This document shows positions 44,236-58,100 of a stretch of DNA of 64,000 bases, piece by piece (within the stretch, counting starts at the first letter, position 1; each line of letters starts with the position of its first letter). The translations under genes were made by a program, and so were the position numbers. The DNA comes from Lampris incognitus. Its lineage: Eukaryota; Chordata; Actinopteri; Lampriformes; Lampridae. The notes below the pieces were generated by a model, which was given only the letters and a program-made list of their open reading frames with translations, searched no databases and was not told the origin of the DNA. The stretch is taken from contig NC_079219.1 of the NCBI RefSeq assembly GCF_029633865.1, positions 12,248,900 through 12,312,899 on the forward strand. The letters run 5' to 3'.

Positions 44236-44759
44236 CATCAGTACGGATCCCCCCCCCCCCCCGTGCCGGTCGCTGCTCCACCCCCTCTGCCGATCCGGGG
44301 AGGGAATGTCTATGGATTGACAGTGACATCTAGTGAAATGTCCCCTGCAGCCAGTCCTATCAGATAAACCATCTGCCAAGAGCTCTGGCCATGAAACAAT
44401 GTTGCCGAAAGCGATGGAAATTAGCATAGACAAAGAGTCTCCTGCGATACCCGTGGAGTCGCCAGCCACTTCTTCTCACCTGACAGTGAGAAGTTTCACC
44501 AGGGGGAGGATCACGCTATCCCTCACTCCCCCAGTTCCCCCTCCCTCCCGAACACGCGCCCCGACCGACCAGAGGAGGCGCTAGTGCAGCGACCAGGACA
44601 CACACCCACATCCGGCTTCCCACCCGCAGACAGCCAATTGTGTCTGTAGGGATGCCCGACCAAGCCGGAGGTAACACCGGGATTCGAACCAGCGATCCCC
44701 GCGTTGGTAGGCAACGGTATAGACCGCCACGCTACCCGGACGCTCACATCAGTACGGAT
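44236..44759 (-). mobile_element. SINE family A, copy 6, with 13 bp target duplication and an internal insert
   Basis: CATCAGTACGGAT flanks it at 44236-44248 and 44747-44759. On the minus strand the head and body are normal, but about 145 bp of unrelated sequence (about 44305-44450) stands between the two tail words TGACAGTGAGAAG and CCGATCCGGGGAGGG. Confidence 0.85.
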
Positions 44760-45687
44760 TTTAAGCTCGTTTTAATTTTTAGAGGTACGTACATGACAAA
44801 TCCCCCCCCCCCCAGTGCTAATAACAGGTGTCCTGTGCAGTTGTTACAGCATATTACTATAATATGTATTATATAGTTGGTACAAGTCCACCAAGCAGTG
44901 AACACCCTGCTGTCAATGGGGGGGGGGGGGTCTCTTACAAAAACAGAGAATTCCAAATTACCTATCGTGTACTGCGATGCATACATGTACTTACAATGAA
45001 CAAATGGTAATGCAAGACAGCAATGCGTTTCCATCACACTTGGTAGGAAAGGCTTACAAATGGGACCGTTTAGCTCCGAGTGTAGCGTATATAATCATCT
45101 CCTTACTGGAAAAACACCTTGAGCATCTCATTAAAGAGGAAGATCCACTGTAATAAAGGAAACCTATACTCAACTATGCAAACAAAAAGATTCATTTTGT
45201 TAATGGAAAGGGTATTTGTCATCTGAAATTGATCAGCTACTCAAACTAATATTGCCATAAGGAGTGGAAGTTGCTGGCCTAACAGATTGCTACTGTTAAG
45301 CTTTTATGTGGGCCAAGGACTGCATTTGGTTATATGAGCATCATTTAATGTGCACACACTTTAGCAGTGCCATTTTATTATACATTGTGTTGAGAACAAA
45401 TGTCATAGCCTGCAACGCTGCCATATCATCTTGTTGTGCTCATGACAAGAACCTTGGGGATGAATAAAGCCAATAACTCGTTCCTCAGAAAGTTTATATT
45501 GGCTTCTCAAAGAAGAATTAAGTCAAATATTTAACTGATATTCAATGGTCAGTAAGTTCGCTTAAGCAACCATGTACATACTGCCACGGATGTGTGTCGG
45601 ATTACTATGTACACAATGATTGTGTAGGGATGCCACCCATCATACAGGGAAGGTAATTAAAAACAAGACAGAAATGTAAAAAAGATG
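44760..45687. other. 3' flank of copy A, nothing recognised
   Basis: Poly-C and poly-G runs at 44803-44813 and 44919-44930. No supported gene. Confidence 0.4.
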
Positions 45688-45693
45688 TTTATT
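45688..45693 (-). terminator. AATAAA polyadenylation signal of copy A
   Basis: The minus strand reads AATAAA, 127 bases after the stop codon at 45820-45822, with T-rich sequence beyond. This is a normal distance for a short 3' UTR. Confidence 0.75.
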
Positions 45694-45819
45694 CAAATGA
45701 CATCTAAATGGTCGATCATCCATTGAAGCCACTGTGAAAAGAAAAAACAAAATAATCACAACTGCTGATCGAGCTGTGCATCAGAAAGCCTGTCAGCACA
45801 CACACATGCAAGTCTAACT

Positions 45820-46134
45820 TCATAGACTAAAGCCCAAAGTGCTTTGCTTGTTAACCACATACCAGCTAGGCAAATCGGCGAGGACCCAAAACTGGGCAGA
45901 CTCTTCTGAACTGCGGGCTTTATGGTCTCCACAGATACCACACAGCTTGCCTTTATACCAGCCAGAGAGCTTGACTGTCACTATGGTATCACCAACGTCT
46001 ATCTCCAGCTGTGATTCCATCCCAGTGTCTCTGCTCAGGACCACCGTGATCTCTGACTTGTCCTGGTTAGCACCGAGTGTCAGGGATCCCCCTGATGGCA
46101 GGGTGTAAGGCAGGGGCACAGGATGCCCATTCAC
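45820..46134 (-). CDS. fcgbp: Copy A exon 26: VWD10 second half, stop
   Basis: Starts VNGHPVPLPYTLPSG, contains KLCGICGDHKA and ends KQSTLGFSL-stop. There is no C8 or TIL after it, so the last module is a bare VWD. Enters in phase 0. Confidence 0.85.
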   Translation of the reverse strand: MNGHPVPLPYTLPSGGSLTLGANQDKSEITVVLSRDTGMESQLEIDVGDTIVTVKLSGWYKGKLCGICGDHKARSSEESAQFWVLADLPSWYVVNKQSTLGFSL

Positions 46135-49100
46135 CTGTGGAGGGAAATATCCAGTTATTAAACGCAACCTTGTTCGTGGCAAATGCAAGCAAACAGATTT
46201 TTCTTTTGGTGCAATTAAAATCTCACCTTTACTTTGCCCCCATGGATCGAGACCGATGAGTCCAGCTGGAGCAACTGCACTACAGTGACATCTCTGGAAA
46301 AGCTGTGACCACAGGGTCCATGGTAGGAGATCAAGCTGAACCAGTGCTCACTTGCCTCGTCACAGAAGGACACCAAGTTGTACGAGAGCCGGGGTTTCAG
46401 GTTCAGCTGTTGCCCACTGAGGGTGGTGGCCTGGAGGCCACTACGGAGCTCACAAATCCCACCCTGCTCATGACACCCCCAGGATCCATTTCTCAAAGAA
46501 CACTGTTGGCCTGGGCTGCAGATGGTCTTCTCACATAGTGCCCCACCCAAGGGGTGACACCAGCACCTCTGGGAGCAGTTCTCAGTGTACAGCTGCTCAT
46601 CCACCTGAAGGAGAGTGACAGAGAGACCTCTTGGGAGCTCAGTTACAATAACCAGTAGTTTAAATAGGCTGGAACTGTGCACATTACCACCCTTGATGTG
46701 AGTGACCAGTAAAAATCAGGCTGTTGGTATTCATTTACAGCAATTGTTTAGGTTTACCTTAATATATTTTTCATGAACAATGCAGCCGCACTGACTGTGT
46801 GGTACACACTCGTTCCCTTCAAATACATTTCCATTGAGACACTGGCAGCCCTCTGAGCAGCCTGCTGTTGAAGATCCAGGTGTGAGGAGAGCAGGACAGG
46901 AATTGGAGCTGGAATCGACACACTCGCTTGGACTGCTGCGGTCAGGACATTGGAGAGCTGGTGGAGAAAAGACCATTTCAGGTGGCTCAAACACTTGCCA
47001 GCACAAATTTAGCATACAATTAACTTACAGCAAAGGGTGTTTTGTCTCCATGGGCCCACAGTTATTCCTTTAGCTTTGCAGGCTGCAGTATATGCCTCCA
47101 TTGCTAGGCATACAGCCTCCATCTCCTCGGCTCCAGTGCACATTGCTTTGATGCACGCATCTCTGTAAACATGGGCCTCTACACCGCTGTTCCAGCAATT
47201 ACCGAACATTACATTGCGGAGCATCAGGATGTCACAGGCCTCCGTGGACGTCCTGCACTGATCACAGGCACTCCCGCAGTTGGCATAGCAATGCTGTCCA
47301 GGGGCAACTGAAACCCAGCTCTGTATCAACTCCGACGTGCTTTTGGCTAGATGGTTGTTCTTCAGCTCAAAGTCATCAGATGTCACTCCATTGAAGTTCC
47401 CACAGAGGCCAGAAACCATAGCGTCATCATCTTGTGGTACAGACAGTCTGATGTACTGGGAAGAGGAGAGTTGGATTCTTACACCAAACACTGTGGCGAT
47501 GGTTAAGCTGCTGCCATCGTCGTATCCTTTGATTTCACCCATATCAAAAGGTAAGCCAAGTTCTTCCTCATTTAACTGAAGGCACAGAAACAGATTTAAA
47601 GATTAGTTTGTAGTCTCTTCATACAAACCCATAAAAATCTTGCGTTCTGAAACACACAGCTTACTTGGATCTTCCACGGCGTCTCAGGGTCAACAGAAAG
47701 CTGTAAAGAACGCCATCGGAATACTAATCTGCTGATTTGATGAACTGTACCATTTCTAGCCTTTGTAAAGCTAAGAAGCAGCGTATAGTTAGGCATAGCT
47801 TTAGAAGACGAATCTGACAGCACGTAAGTACATGCTCCATGGTGGGGGAGAACCAAGCCATCAAAAGTGATGTAGCCAAAGCCAGCCAACACTTGGCACA
47901 CCCCATACTCCACAGGCCGACATTGGGCGAGGCCATCCTTTACCGAGCACCTTTCCTGGGAGCCGCAGGATATAGGCTTGCAGGACACCTCCCCACTCCT
48001 ACAGTAACACTTCTGGCAACCATGCCCTGGGGAGAAGTAGCCGGCAGGGTAATATTGTCCATTGTGCATACAGCCGCAATCAGAAACTAGCACACACTGG
48101 CCATCACTTCGAACATAGCCGTTGTCACACTGACAGCCCTCCTGGCACCCCCCACTACAGTTGGCTGGGGAGGACAAACCAGCACACACAACAGGACATC
48201 GAGGTCCACACAGCTCATAGTGGCTGTTCTTAGGGCATGACATACCTAGGGGAGAAAAAGGCCAAGATTTAGTTTTCTTTAAGGAGGCGGAATTAGAAAC
48301 AAGTTAACATACCTTCTCCAGGATGGAAAAAGGCACACAATATCAAATTTTCTACCCACCCGAAATGCACAATTGAATGTTGTCCTTTGTTATGCGCTAC
48401 TGCTTCAGCAGAGCCTTTTTTGCAAAATTGTGATACTGCTATACCATGACACTGAATTGTACAATATTGGATTAAGAAACCCACCACAGAAAGTGTCACT
48501 CCTCCACTGCCTGACAGGGAGCTGGGCTGCTTGGCAGGCTGCAGCATAGGATGCAATAGCATTGCAAAAAGCCAAGTAGTACCCTCCATAGCAGCAGGAA
48601 TCCTCAACACAGCTGTGGAAGTAGTTGATGGGACTCAATACTGAAGCACACTCCTCAAATGGGCCCAGTTCATTCAGTAGCACCCCACAGAAGTCACTGC
48701 TCTCAAAAAGCCTCTGCTCTTCTGCAGAGCAGCACTTCATCCAGGAGGTACAGTTCGACCTACAGGTTTTCGACTCTCTGGTCCTCCAGCTGTGCGCAAA
48801 CTCTAGTGTGTTCTGCGCTCTCTCGCCATTGGACAGGAGTAGTTCATCATTAGGGTTTGCGTTGGCATTCCCGCAGAGACCAGAGACAGAGGATCCGTAA
48901 GTACCAGGTAGGATAATCGTAATAGTGCCCATTTTGTAGAGGACCAGCTGTAATCCAAAATCTGTATGAATCGCCAAAGATGAGGGTGTGCGATAAGCAT
49001 TTATATGGCCCACTTTATGATAGTATGGTAGAGGCTTATGCAGTCCATCAACCTGTTAAGGTAAAAAAAAAAAATCCATCATTTAGATTGAGGAATACAT

Positions 49101-52100
49101 TCCAGTTACAATAGTCTTAGGACAAACTCTCATAATGCCTTGCTGTACTCACCAAAATCTTTTCTGGGTCATCTCCGCTTACCAACACCTCCACATTATA
49201 TACTGAGAGTTTCAAATTAAGGCTATGAAAAAACCTTTTTTGACATCTAGCATCAGAAACGATGATGTTGAAGGGGGTCATTTCAGTCTGGTTAGGGGTT
49301 TGAACCAGTATGTAGGAACAACCATCTCTAAACTTAAACCGATGGCCATCAAAGGTAATGAAGTGGAGCCCAGTGACTATGGAACAGTTGAGGTGTTCTT
49401 CTTTGGGCTGGCATAAGCTCTTGTGCCCCAGCTGCTTGCAGACTTGTCCTCTGGGGCACAGAGACGGCTTACAGTTGACCTCTTTGGCAGCTGGACCACA
49501 CACGCACAGCTGGCCACAGTTGTCTGGGGTCCAGAAAGTTGTGTTGAGGCTGTGGTATTTGTTGCTGGAGTCTGTGCATCCACAGCGCTTTGGATGCACA
49601 CATCCCTCGGGACTCTTGATGAAACCGGGGTTACAAAAGCAGCCTTGTACGCACATCTTATTACAGATAGTGATGTTTGAGTCACAGGATGGAGGACAGG
49701 CAGAGCCACAGGTCTTGTAGTGGCTGTTTGGTGGGCAGCGCACATCTAAAAGGAGAGATTGAAATGTTAAAATACATCAACATGAAGTAAAACCAGTTAA
49801 AAACATAAAACTTGCAACATTACACATGATTCCTACTCACCACCTGTCACATCGCTGTGGTAGCCATCATTAATTAGCTCACAAACCATGGAGTATGACT
49901 TCATGGCTTGGTCAAGAGCGGCTTTTGGCTCTCTATTAAGTATGAAGTCAGTAACACAACTTTGGTAGAAGGAATCAGCGTCAACTTTTCCATCACAGTG
50001 GGCGAAGGGTCCCTCCTGATCCTTGAGGACTGCACATAGTCTCTTGTAACTGGAGGTCATGTCAGAAACAAAATCTGAGGCCAGGGTCAAGTTATCTGGT
50101 GTCTGATGACAATTTGTGCAACATTCATCATCTCCATCAAAGAGCCTGTACTCCTGGGCCAGGTCCACCACATTTTCAGGGGAGTGAGTGCCGAGTGTGC
50201 CTACGGTATGCTCATCTAGAGGCTTACCATTAAAGTTGCCACAGAGGCCATAAACTCTGCCCTTGTATTGTGGGTTCACTGTCACAGCAATGGTGTTGCC
50301 CCAATCAAAGACCACCTGGAGGCCATAGTCAGTTTTCAATAGAGTCCTACCTGACCTGTGGGTCACCTGAATTTTGCCCCGCAATAGACTGAGAGGCAAA
50401 TATTCCACAAGCCCGTTTACCTAGAAACGAAGGTAAAGAACATAAATACCAGCAGCAAAACCTGAGTGGGTTTATCATTCGAAAACATGCCACTACTGAC
50501 CAGGACTCTGCCCTTCTTGTTGTCGAGCTTGAGGAGGAATCCATAGGCCTGTACAGTCACCACCCGTGAGGACGTTCCTTTGCCATAACAGCCGGTCTTC
50601 TGTGACACACTGAAGGGCATCAGACCGCAAGCTGCACCTCGGCTGGCTGCCAGTAGGTAGGTACAGGTACTTCCAAAGTCATAGTCAAGACCATCAAAGG
50701 TGTGGTAGTGCCTGTCTCCCCAGGCCCAGCACACAGCTTGAGGAGTCTCACAGATGGGCACACCATTACTCAGGACGCATTCCTCTGACTGCTCACATCG
50801 TCCCCTGCATGGATCCGAGCTATCTGCCGCTTAGATCAAGAAATTTATGATATACAATTAAAACTAGATCTGATAAGTACCACGGATAGCACTACAGTGT
50901 TCTTGAGTAACAATTTCATAGTTTTCATGATGAATATAGTGGTCATAAGGTTAGAAATGCCTACCATTCTTCTGGCAACCCATGATGCCATCTGAGACAG
51001 AACAGTTTTGTTGTTCAGGGCACGAGTACTTCTCACAGACAAGGGGAGGCCCACATGTGCATTTCACTGTACAGTTTTGTAGAAGTCTGCTTTCAGAAGC
51101 CTGGAAAGTGTCATAAAAGCAAAGGCGCATTAATATAAAGCCATTGCAAAAACAAACATGCAAAGAAATAAAAGCTTTGTGGGCAAACAAATGCTCAGTG
51201 AAACTAAGTCACAGCTGCTGCATACTGCAAACAAATGACTTGGAACTCGACAAGATTGATAACCCATTTTGGCACATCAGTGAGCCAAGAACACAATTCA
51301 CAAACATTACAGGATCATGGTTAATGCACCTGACCTCAAACCTCCTCCCATCCTGCAAACAGCCGCAATTCCCCATTGGCACACATGCATAGCCATTGTA
51401 AAGGTGTCCAGCATCACACGGGCAGCCTTCCACACAACCGTTTGGACATTGCACTATCTGGCCAACTTCAGGACACAGTGAGGAGCATGCATTGGCACAC
51501 TGGCTATAGTGGCTGAACTGGGGACACTGGTATTCTGCAATTAGGATGGCAACTTTGTGTTAAAACATTTACATTTGAACAGTCGCTGATAATCTGCCAC
51601 GTATCCTCCAATACAGTACAAACATTTAAGAGACTTACCACAGCCCGTTTTATTCCTCCAGAGGCCAACATGCACTCCTGCCTCCTTGCATGCCACCTCA
51701 TAGGCCTGCAGTGCGTCACACAGGGCCTGGCTTTGCCTCTCTGTAGTGCACACGTGTGCCATGCAGAACGAATAGTATTGCTTTGGACACAGTGCCCGGT
51801 GACAAAGGGAGAACGGTCCCTTGGGCTGTGTGAGGAGACCACAGTGCAGCTCGGATGTGTAGTTGAGCAGCGGAGAGATGCAGGGTTTACATGTGTCGAC
51901 ACACGTGTCATTGCAGGATAAATCCATATCGGGCCATCTCCATGAGGAGCCAAAGACATCAGGGTTAGACACCAGAGTGCCATTGGGCAGCTGGAGGTCA
52001 TCTGAGGAATTACCATTGTAGTTCCCACAAAGGCCACAGGTGGTCTGCTGGTAAATATTGGGAATCTTGACCAGAATTTGGTTGTGCAGGTCTGTACTAA

Positions 52101-55100
52101 GCTGGACTGACTTCAAGGCCTTGATTGTTAGCAGTCCATTTTTACTGATCACTGTGATATTATCCTGGGAGAAGGGCAGGTTCTCAAGAACACCATTTAC
52201 CTATTAGAAAAAAAAAACAATATTACATACATCATTACTCCGCAACAACAATTTAGGGATGAACAGTAGCAATCACGTTGGTTAAAACATTACCTGAACT
52301 TTTCCAGGGTATTTGTCTGACATGTTAAACCACAGCTCACTGACTTGCAGGTATATTTGCTTCCCCCCGTCATGGCTGCCTTGTACAGCTATTGTGAAAG
52401 GTTCCCCAGCTGCATGCTCGAGAGAGCATGTCTGGGCCAAGGTGTAGTTACACGAACTGTGAAATTCAAATGTCTGCCCATCAAATGTGGTGAAGTGAGA
52501 GCCCCCATCAATAGAGCAGTGAGCCTCTTTAGGCTTGGGACGGCAACTCCGGACACCTCTAATCAGAGTGCACACCTCATCTTGCCCACAGACGCCTTTA
52601 CGACAAGTCACATGTCCCCCAGCGTGACACACGCAAATCTGGTCACAGGTAGACACCTTCTGCCCGGCCCCAAGGTATTCTCCGTGGGAAAAGCATCCAC
52701 AGTTCTCTGGAAGGGTGCAGTTGGTCCCACTGCGAACCAAGCCTTCTTCACAGATGCAATTCTCAGCAGGTTTTGAGGATAACTCAATTGTGTCATTTAA
52801 CCAGCCAAGGCAATGGTGGACAGAGACAGAGCTCATGCTGTAGTTGGTACTGGGGGGACAGGGCTGGTCTGTGGAGGAAGAGGGAAAAGCATCAGTCTGG
52901 ACAGGAGGGCGTGAAACAAAGATTTTAACCAAAAGGGGTTACAGTTGACCAATAATGCATTAGTACCATCTAGTGGTCTGATGGCAGCCAGAGACCTGTG
53001 CACGGACAGCCATTCACACAAGAGGGGGGGGGGGGGTCTGTATGCCCTTCATTTCAGTTTTAAATTCTTTTCAATAGGAGAAAAAAAACAAAATCTAGTG
53101 ACAGATCTGCTTCGGTATGCAAATTAATTCTGGGGCATTTTTCCCTGGTATGTGATCAGTATCAACTAACCAAACACGATGAAATGTTGAGTGTGTTCAA
53201 AAAGGCTTCAGCAAACCCTCCATATTTCATTTGGCAGGCAATGATGCTGAACCCCAAACATCAGTTACAATTGTAGAGAATGTTAATTTGAATCACTTGC
53301 ATAACAGAAGCACATTCACTCACAGCAGAATCCAGGGCTCCTCCAGGCATGGACGCCAGCATTGTGAAACAGGCAGACAGACGTATACTCAGCCAGTGAA
53401 TCACAGAGGGCAGGCTGCAGCCCTCCATGAAGGCACAGGTCACTGACACAGTGCTTGTAAAAACGGTCCGGCTCCACTTTGCCATGACAATCTCTGAATG
53501 GACCATTAGCCTCAAGAATCCTCCCACAAGCCCCAGGGCCCGAGTAGAGGGCCAGTTGCCCAGGTGAGCACGTCGGACAACTTCCTCCTAGACAGCCCTC
53601 CATACACCAAGGGTTGTGCCCACTTCTCCAGGCCTTTCCAAACTCCTCAGGGGTAAGATGCGAGCCATTCACTCTGCGGTCATCAGCTGGGTCAAAGTTG
53701 AAGTTTCCGCACAGGCCACAGGTGGCGTTGGCATATTTATCAGACAATGTGATGCCGACTCTGCCTTGTAAACCAAGACTGAAGAAAAAGCCAGAGGCTG
53801 TGCGGATGTAGGTTTGCAGTCCCACGGAGAAAGCTAATGCAGAGGGGCTCAGCAAGAAGGGCATGTGCTTGTTGACACCGTCAACCTGTAGAGGGCACCA
53901 AGACTTCATTCAATACTTAGGCCAAAATCGATCCCTCATTCAGTCATAACGAGATCAGTCTTGATTTTAATTAGTGCACTATATAGTTTAATGATTGGCT
54001 ATCAATATTGAATGAATAATTCATTTGATGGTTTCACATTAAAACAAGCTATAAAATACGTGAAAGTCTAAACAATTTTAATATTTAGATTATAACACTC
54101 ACCTCAATTGTCTGGGTGTTTTTGCTGTCAATTTTCACCTGTGTGCCATTGATGTCAAGTAAGACATGAATTTCTGACTCCAGATGTCCGTCACTCTGAA
54201 TATGAACCTCGACAGGAACCAGACCCTGCCTCTGACTGCACATGGCCAGTAACTGGTACTGGCAGGTGCCCTGGAAATCATAGACCTGCTGATCAAAGGT
54301 GGTCAAGTGACGACCACTGTATATGCATGTGTGCCAGGGGTGTGGCACACAGACCCTGACCCCATCATGGAGGCCACAGTATTCATCAGGGGCACACGAA
54401 GCCAACTGGCATTGGGGCTGGTGGGTGATGGGATCACAGATGCAACGCTTGGTGCATCCTTCGTCTGCCCAGAAGGTCTGGTTGCTGCGGTAACGAAAGC
54501 CATTGTGAATACAGCCGCATTGGGAGAGAGGGACGCAGTCATTTCCCTCCAGGACAAAGCCAGGATCACACTGGCAGGTCTCCACACATTGCAGGGTGCA
54601 GGGGATTAAGTTGGAGGGATCCTCACAGGTGGCAGGGCAGGCTGAGCCGCAGAACTCATAATGGCTATTCGCCGGGCAGGACATGCCTGTGCCAGAGAGC
54701 AAAAAGAATGGAAAACGTTGGGGTCATGGGAAAAAAAAAATGTACCAGTCAGCTAATGTGTTGTCATCCAGTCTGCATACAAGATTCCGGTACAAGCATG
54801 TTTGGTTGTTAAATGTGTGAACTATAAATAATTGTAATTTGAAGCTAATCCAATGGTGGCATTTTAGAGCTTATTATGGTGGTTTGGGGGCGTAAGCATA
54901 TGGAGGCATATCTACACAATGGAGAAATAAGATACCAAAAAAATTAATTAGGCCATCGTTTGTAAGATCCATTTTAAATACCAAGTGATTAATTCAAGAT
55001 TATTTTCCCTCCAGTAACACAAAGCTATAGCTTACGGCAGAAGGTGCTCTTCCTCCATTTTCCAATGTGGACCTGGGCATTTTGGCAAGCAGCGGCATAA

Positions 55101-58100
55101 GCCTCTAGAGCCTGGCACAGGACCTCCTGAATGCTATGGTTAGTGCACGGGTCAGAGACTTTAACTGCCGAGTAGATTAAAGTCTGGTTGACCATGCCAG
55201 AGCACAGGTGGAAGGGGGTTTCTTGTGACCTTAAGTAATCATGCAAGGTGATCAAATAACTGACAACTTTGTTCTTCTGTAACAGGTCATTAGAACAACT
55301 TGGGCAGGGTGTGCCACAGGTGGCTGTGCAGGGGCCCTCCTCATCAGGGACCCTCCAGCTCCAGCCGAAGGTAGAAGCATCAACCGCGGTCCCCTCTGGG
55401 GTGGCGAGGTCATCTTCCTTAACGCCATTGTCGTTTCCACACAGGCCACGCACTTCAGCGTTGGAGAGGAGGATGGTGGCATAATTTGAGCAGTCATACT
55501 TGACTTGGATACCAAGATCCGTATCCACAACAGTAAACATGCCACTCTGATGGATCTTAACTTGCCCCAACTGCAGAGTCACAGGCAGGAGCCTTTTAAG
55601 ACCATTTATCTATGAAAAAGGTAGAGACAATCAAGTACAATGCAAAATACATGTTGCATCTGTAGTGACATTGAAATGCAATCTGAATTCAGCATATGCA
55701 CTTTTGCTACAAATTTGGAAATGGACAAATCAAAAAGACAGATAGGCAGCCTAACATTTCACATTCTGCCTACAGAGTTTCATTTAAAGAAAATGAACAA
55801 AACCTGCCAGCCAATGAAAACAAGGTCAAAACCTGAAATGGGAAAATTAAATGCTCTAAATAATATTGCACTGAGTACAAATGTGTTAAACTGGAGGGGG
55901 GGGGGGGACATACCCAAGCATAACCCCTCTCCAATCTGTAAATAGCAATGTGGTCCTGAACCGTTTTGACATGAATTGCTTTAATAGAGGCCTGGTTGTG
56001 GGTTCTGTTGTTTTGCACCCCGACCCAGAGTTGCTCAGTGGCACTGCCGTTACTGAACGTCTGAACCAGAGTATATGTGCAGTTCCCTTGGAATTCAAAG
56101 GACTCTCCGTCAAAGGTGTAGAAGCGGGAGCCTCCCAGCACCCAACACTGGGATTGTCGAGGCTGGCCCCGTTGTCCACAGGTCTGTCCGGTCTCACAGG
56201 GTTGATGTTCTTCAGCTACAAAACGAGAGATTCTGGTGAAGAACAGCGGAGACAGAAGGCACCAACAGCTGGGAATCCCTAACTAGCCAGATTTCCAGCA
56301 GGCAGCAGCCCTTATTAGACGAGACTGGTGTAACACAGATCTAATGAGCACTACAAAATGTAATTGACTAATTCAAATGTAAAGCATTTGTCTGCCTAAT
56401 ATTCATCTGATTATTGTAGTCTGCTGGTTCTTAAATGTGAAATTAGAAGTGCAGCCATGACCAAATTCAGACGTTCTGATGTGACAAACTACTGCTCCCT
56501 TTGGTTTTCTAATGTTGATGTGCACATGACAGTTAGTCATACAGTATTCAAGATTCATGTTATAAGCTTAATAATGACAACTCAAAAACAAAACATTATG
56601 GCAGTTTGTTACTGGATTGACAACTGGGACCTTGCCCATTTGCCCCAGGCAATTGTGAGATGTAATACAGAAATGCAACGCGTTTCGTGGGAAGTGTTAA
56701 GACAGCACACATTTGTCGTCATCGGGATGTGAATCTAAACAACGTAAATGGATACACAAATCAAGTTGAAAACTGTATAAGTTGGAAAAACTCATCAATA
56801 TGCATGTTCCAGTCAAGTTTTTTTTGGGGGGGGGGGCACTTGACAGTGAAGCCCTAACCAACAGGACCTACCTCCTTTCCTTGCACAGACCCAGGAGTCA
56901 TTAAAGCTGCAGCTGGTCCCGTCTGGGCAAGAAGCCGGCTTACATTGTACGGTGGCAGGGGCAGAACATTTACACTGCCTGGCACATCCCTCCACCCAGA
57001 ACGTCTCCCCTAGCTACACAAGAGAACAGTGAGTCACCGTGGGCATGCGTTACTCAAGTGTTCCCCACACAATTACAAGCAACTGACAACGCAAAACACC
57101 ACAAAAAGCTTTGGCGTTTAGGATTAGTCAGGCCTTTAAATACAGGTGAGCAATGCACACGTTCAAAAAGGCATTAATGAGTCACTGTGAGGACATTGCC
57201 TGTGCCAACGGAGGTAGGGCGGTTAGCTCGGCTGTTGCAACATGTTTATGCCTGCACCTGGAGTGATGTCATACTCTCATAAGCCAATTTGTCCTTACAG
57301 TAAATATCCTCATCAATCAGCTGGAGCCGTTAGGGGGGTTAAAGCCGGTCAGACCACATGTCAGGAATTAAGTTCCTATGGTAGCAAACCTCAATAATGT
57401 CTAGCTATGCGTCACCGGGAGCAGTGTGGGTTTTTATTCCAACCAGACAGCCGATTTCACCAAATGGCACACCTTCAGCCAGATGGGGGATGACCAGAGA
57501 AAGCAGCTGATGAAGGAGTTGGGTTGAGATTAGAACCCTTTTTCCTCCCCCAATTGTGCTTGGCCAATTACCCCCACTCTTCCGAGCCGTCCCGGCCGCT
57601 GCTCCACCTCCTCTGCCGGTCCGGGGAGGGCTGCGGACTACCACATGCCTCCCCGATACATGTGGAGTTGCCAGCCGCTTCTTTTCACCTGACAGTGAGC
57701 CAGGGGGATGTAGCGTGTGGGAGGATCATGCTACCCCACACCAGAAGAGGCGCCCGACCGACCAGAGGAGGCGCTAGTGCAGTGACCACCCTGAAAAAGT
57801 GTTGGGTTTACATAAAAAAAAAAAAAAAGTTATCTTTTCTGAAATGTATGAATGAGTGTTTGTTTACTTATGAATCATGTCATACATACGAAATGCATTT
57901 CTGCAAATTGTACAACCCCCACCCCCCAGTGCAGGACACGTGCCCTCAACCCGGCTTCCCACCCACAGACAACTGTGTCTGTAGGGGACGCCCGACCAAG
58001 CTGGAGGTAAACACGGGGATTCGAACCAGCGATCCCCATGTTGGTAAGCAACGGAATAGACCGCCACATCACCCGGATGCCCCCACATAACACAGTTCGA

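Noticed and set aside
52345-52776. 143-codon plus-strand frame opposite copy A exon 14
   Set aside because: Antisense shadow of a well-supported exon; no motif of its own.
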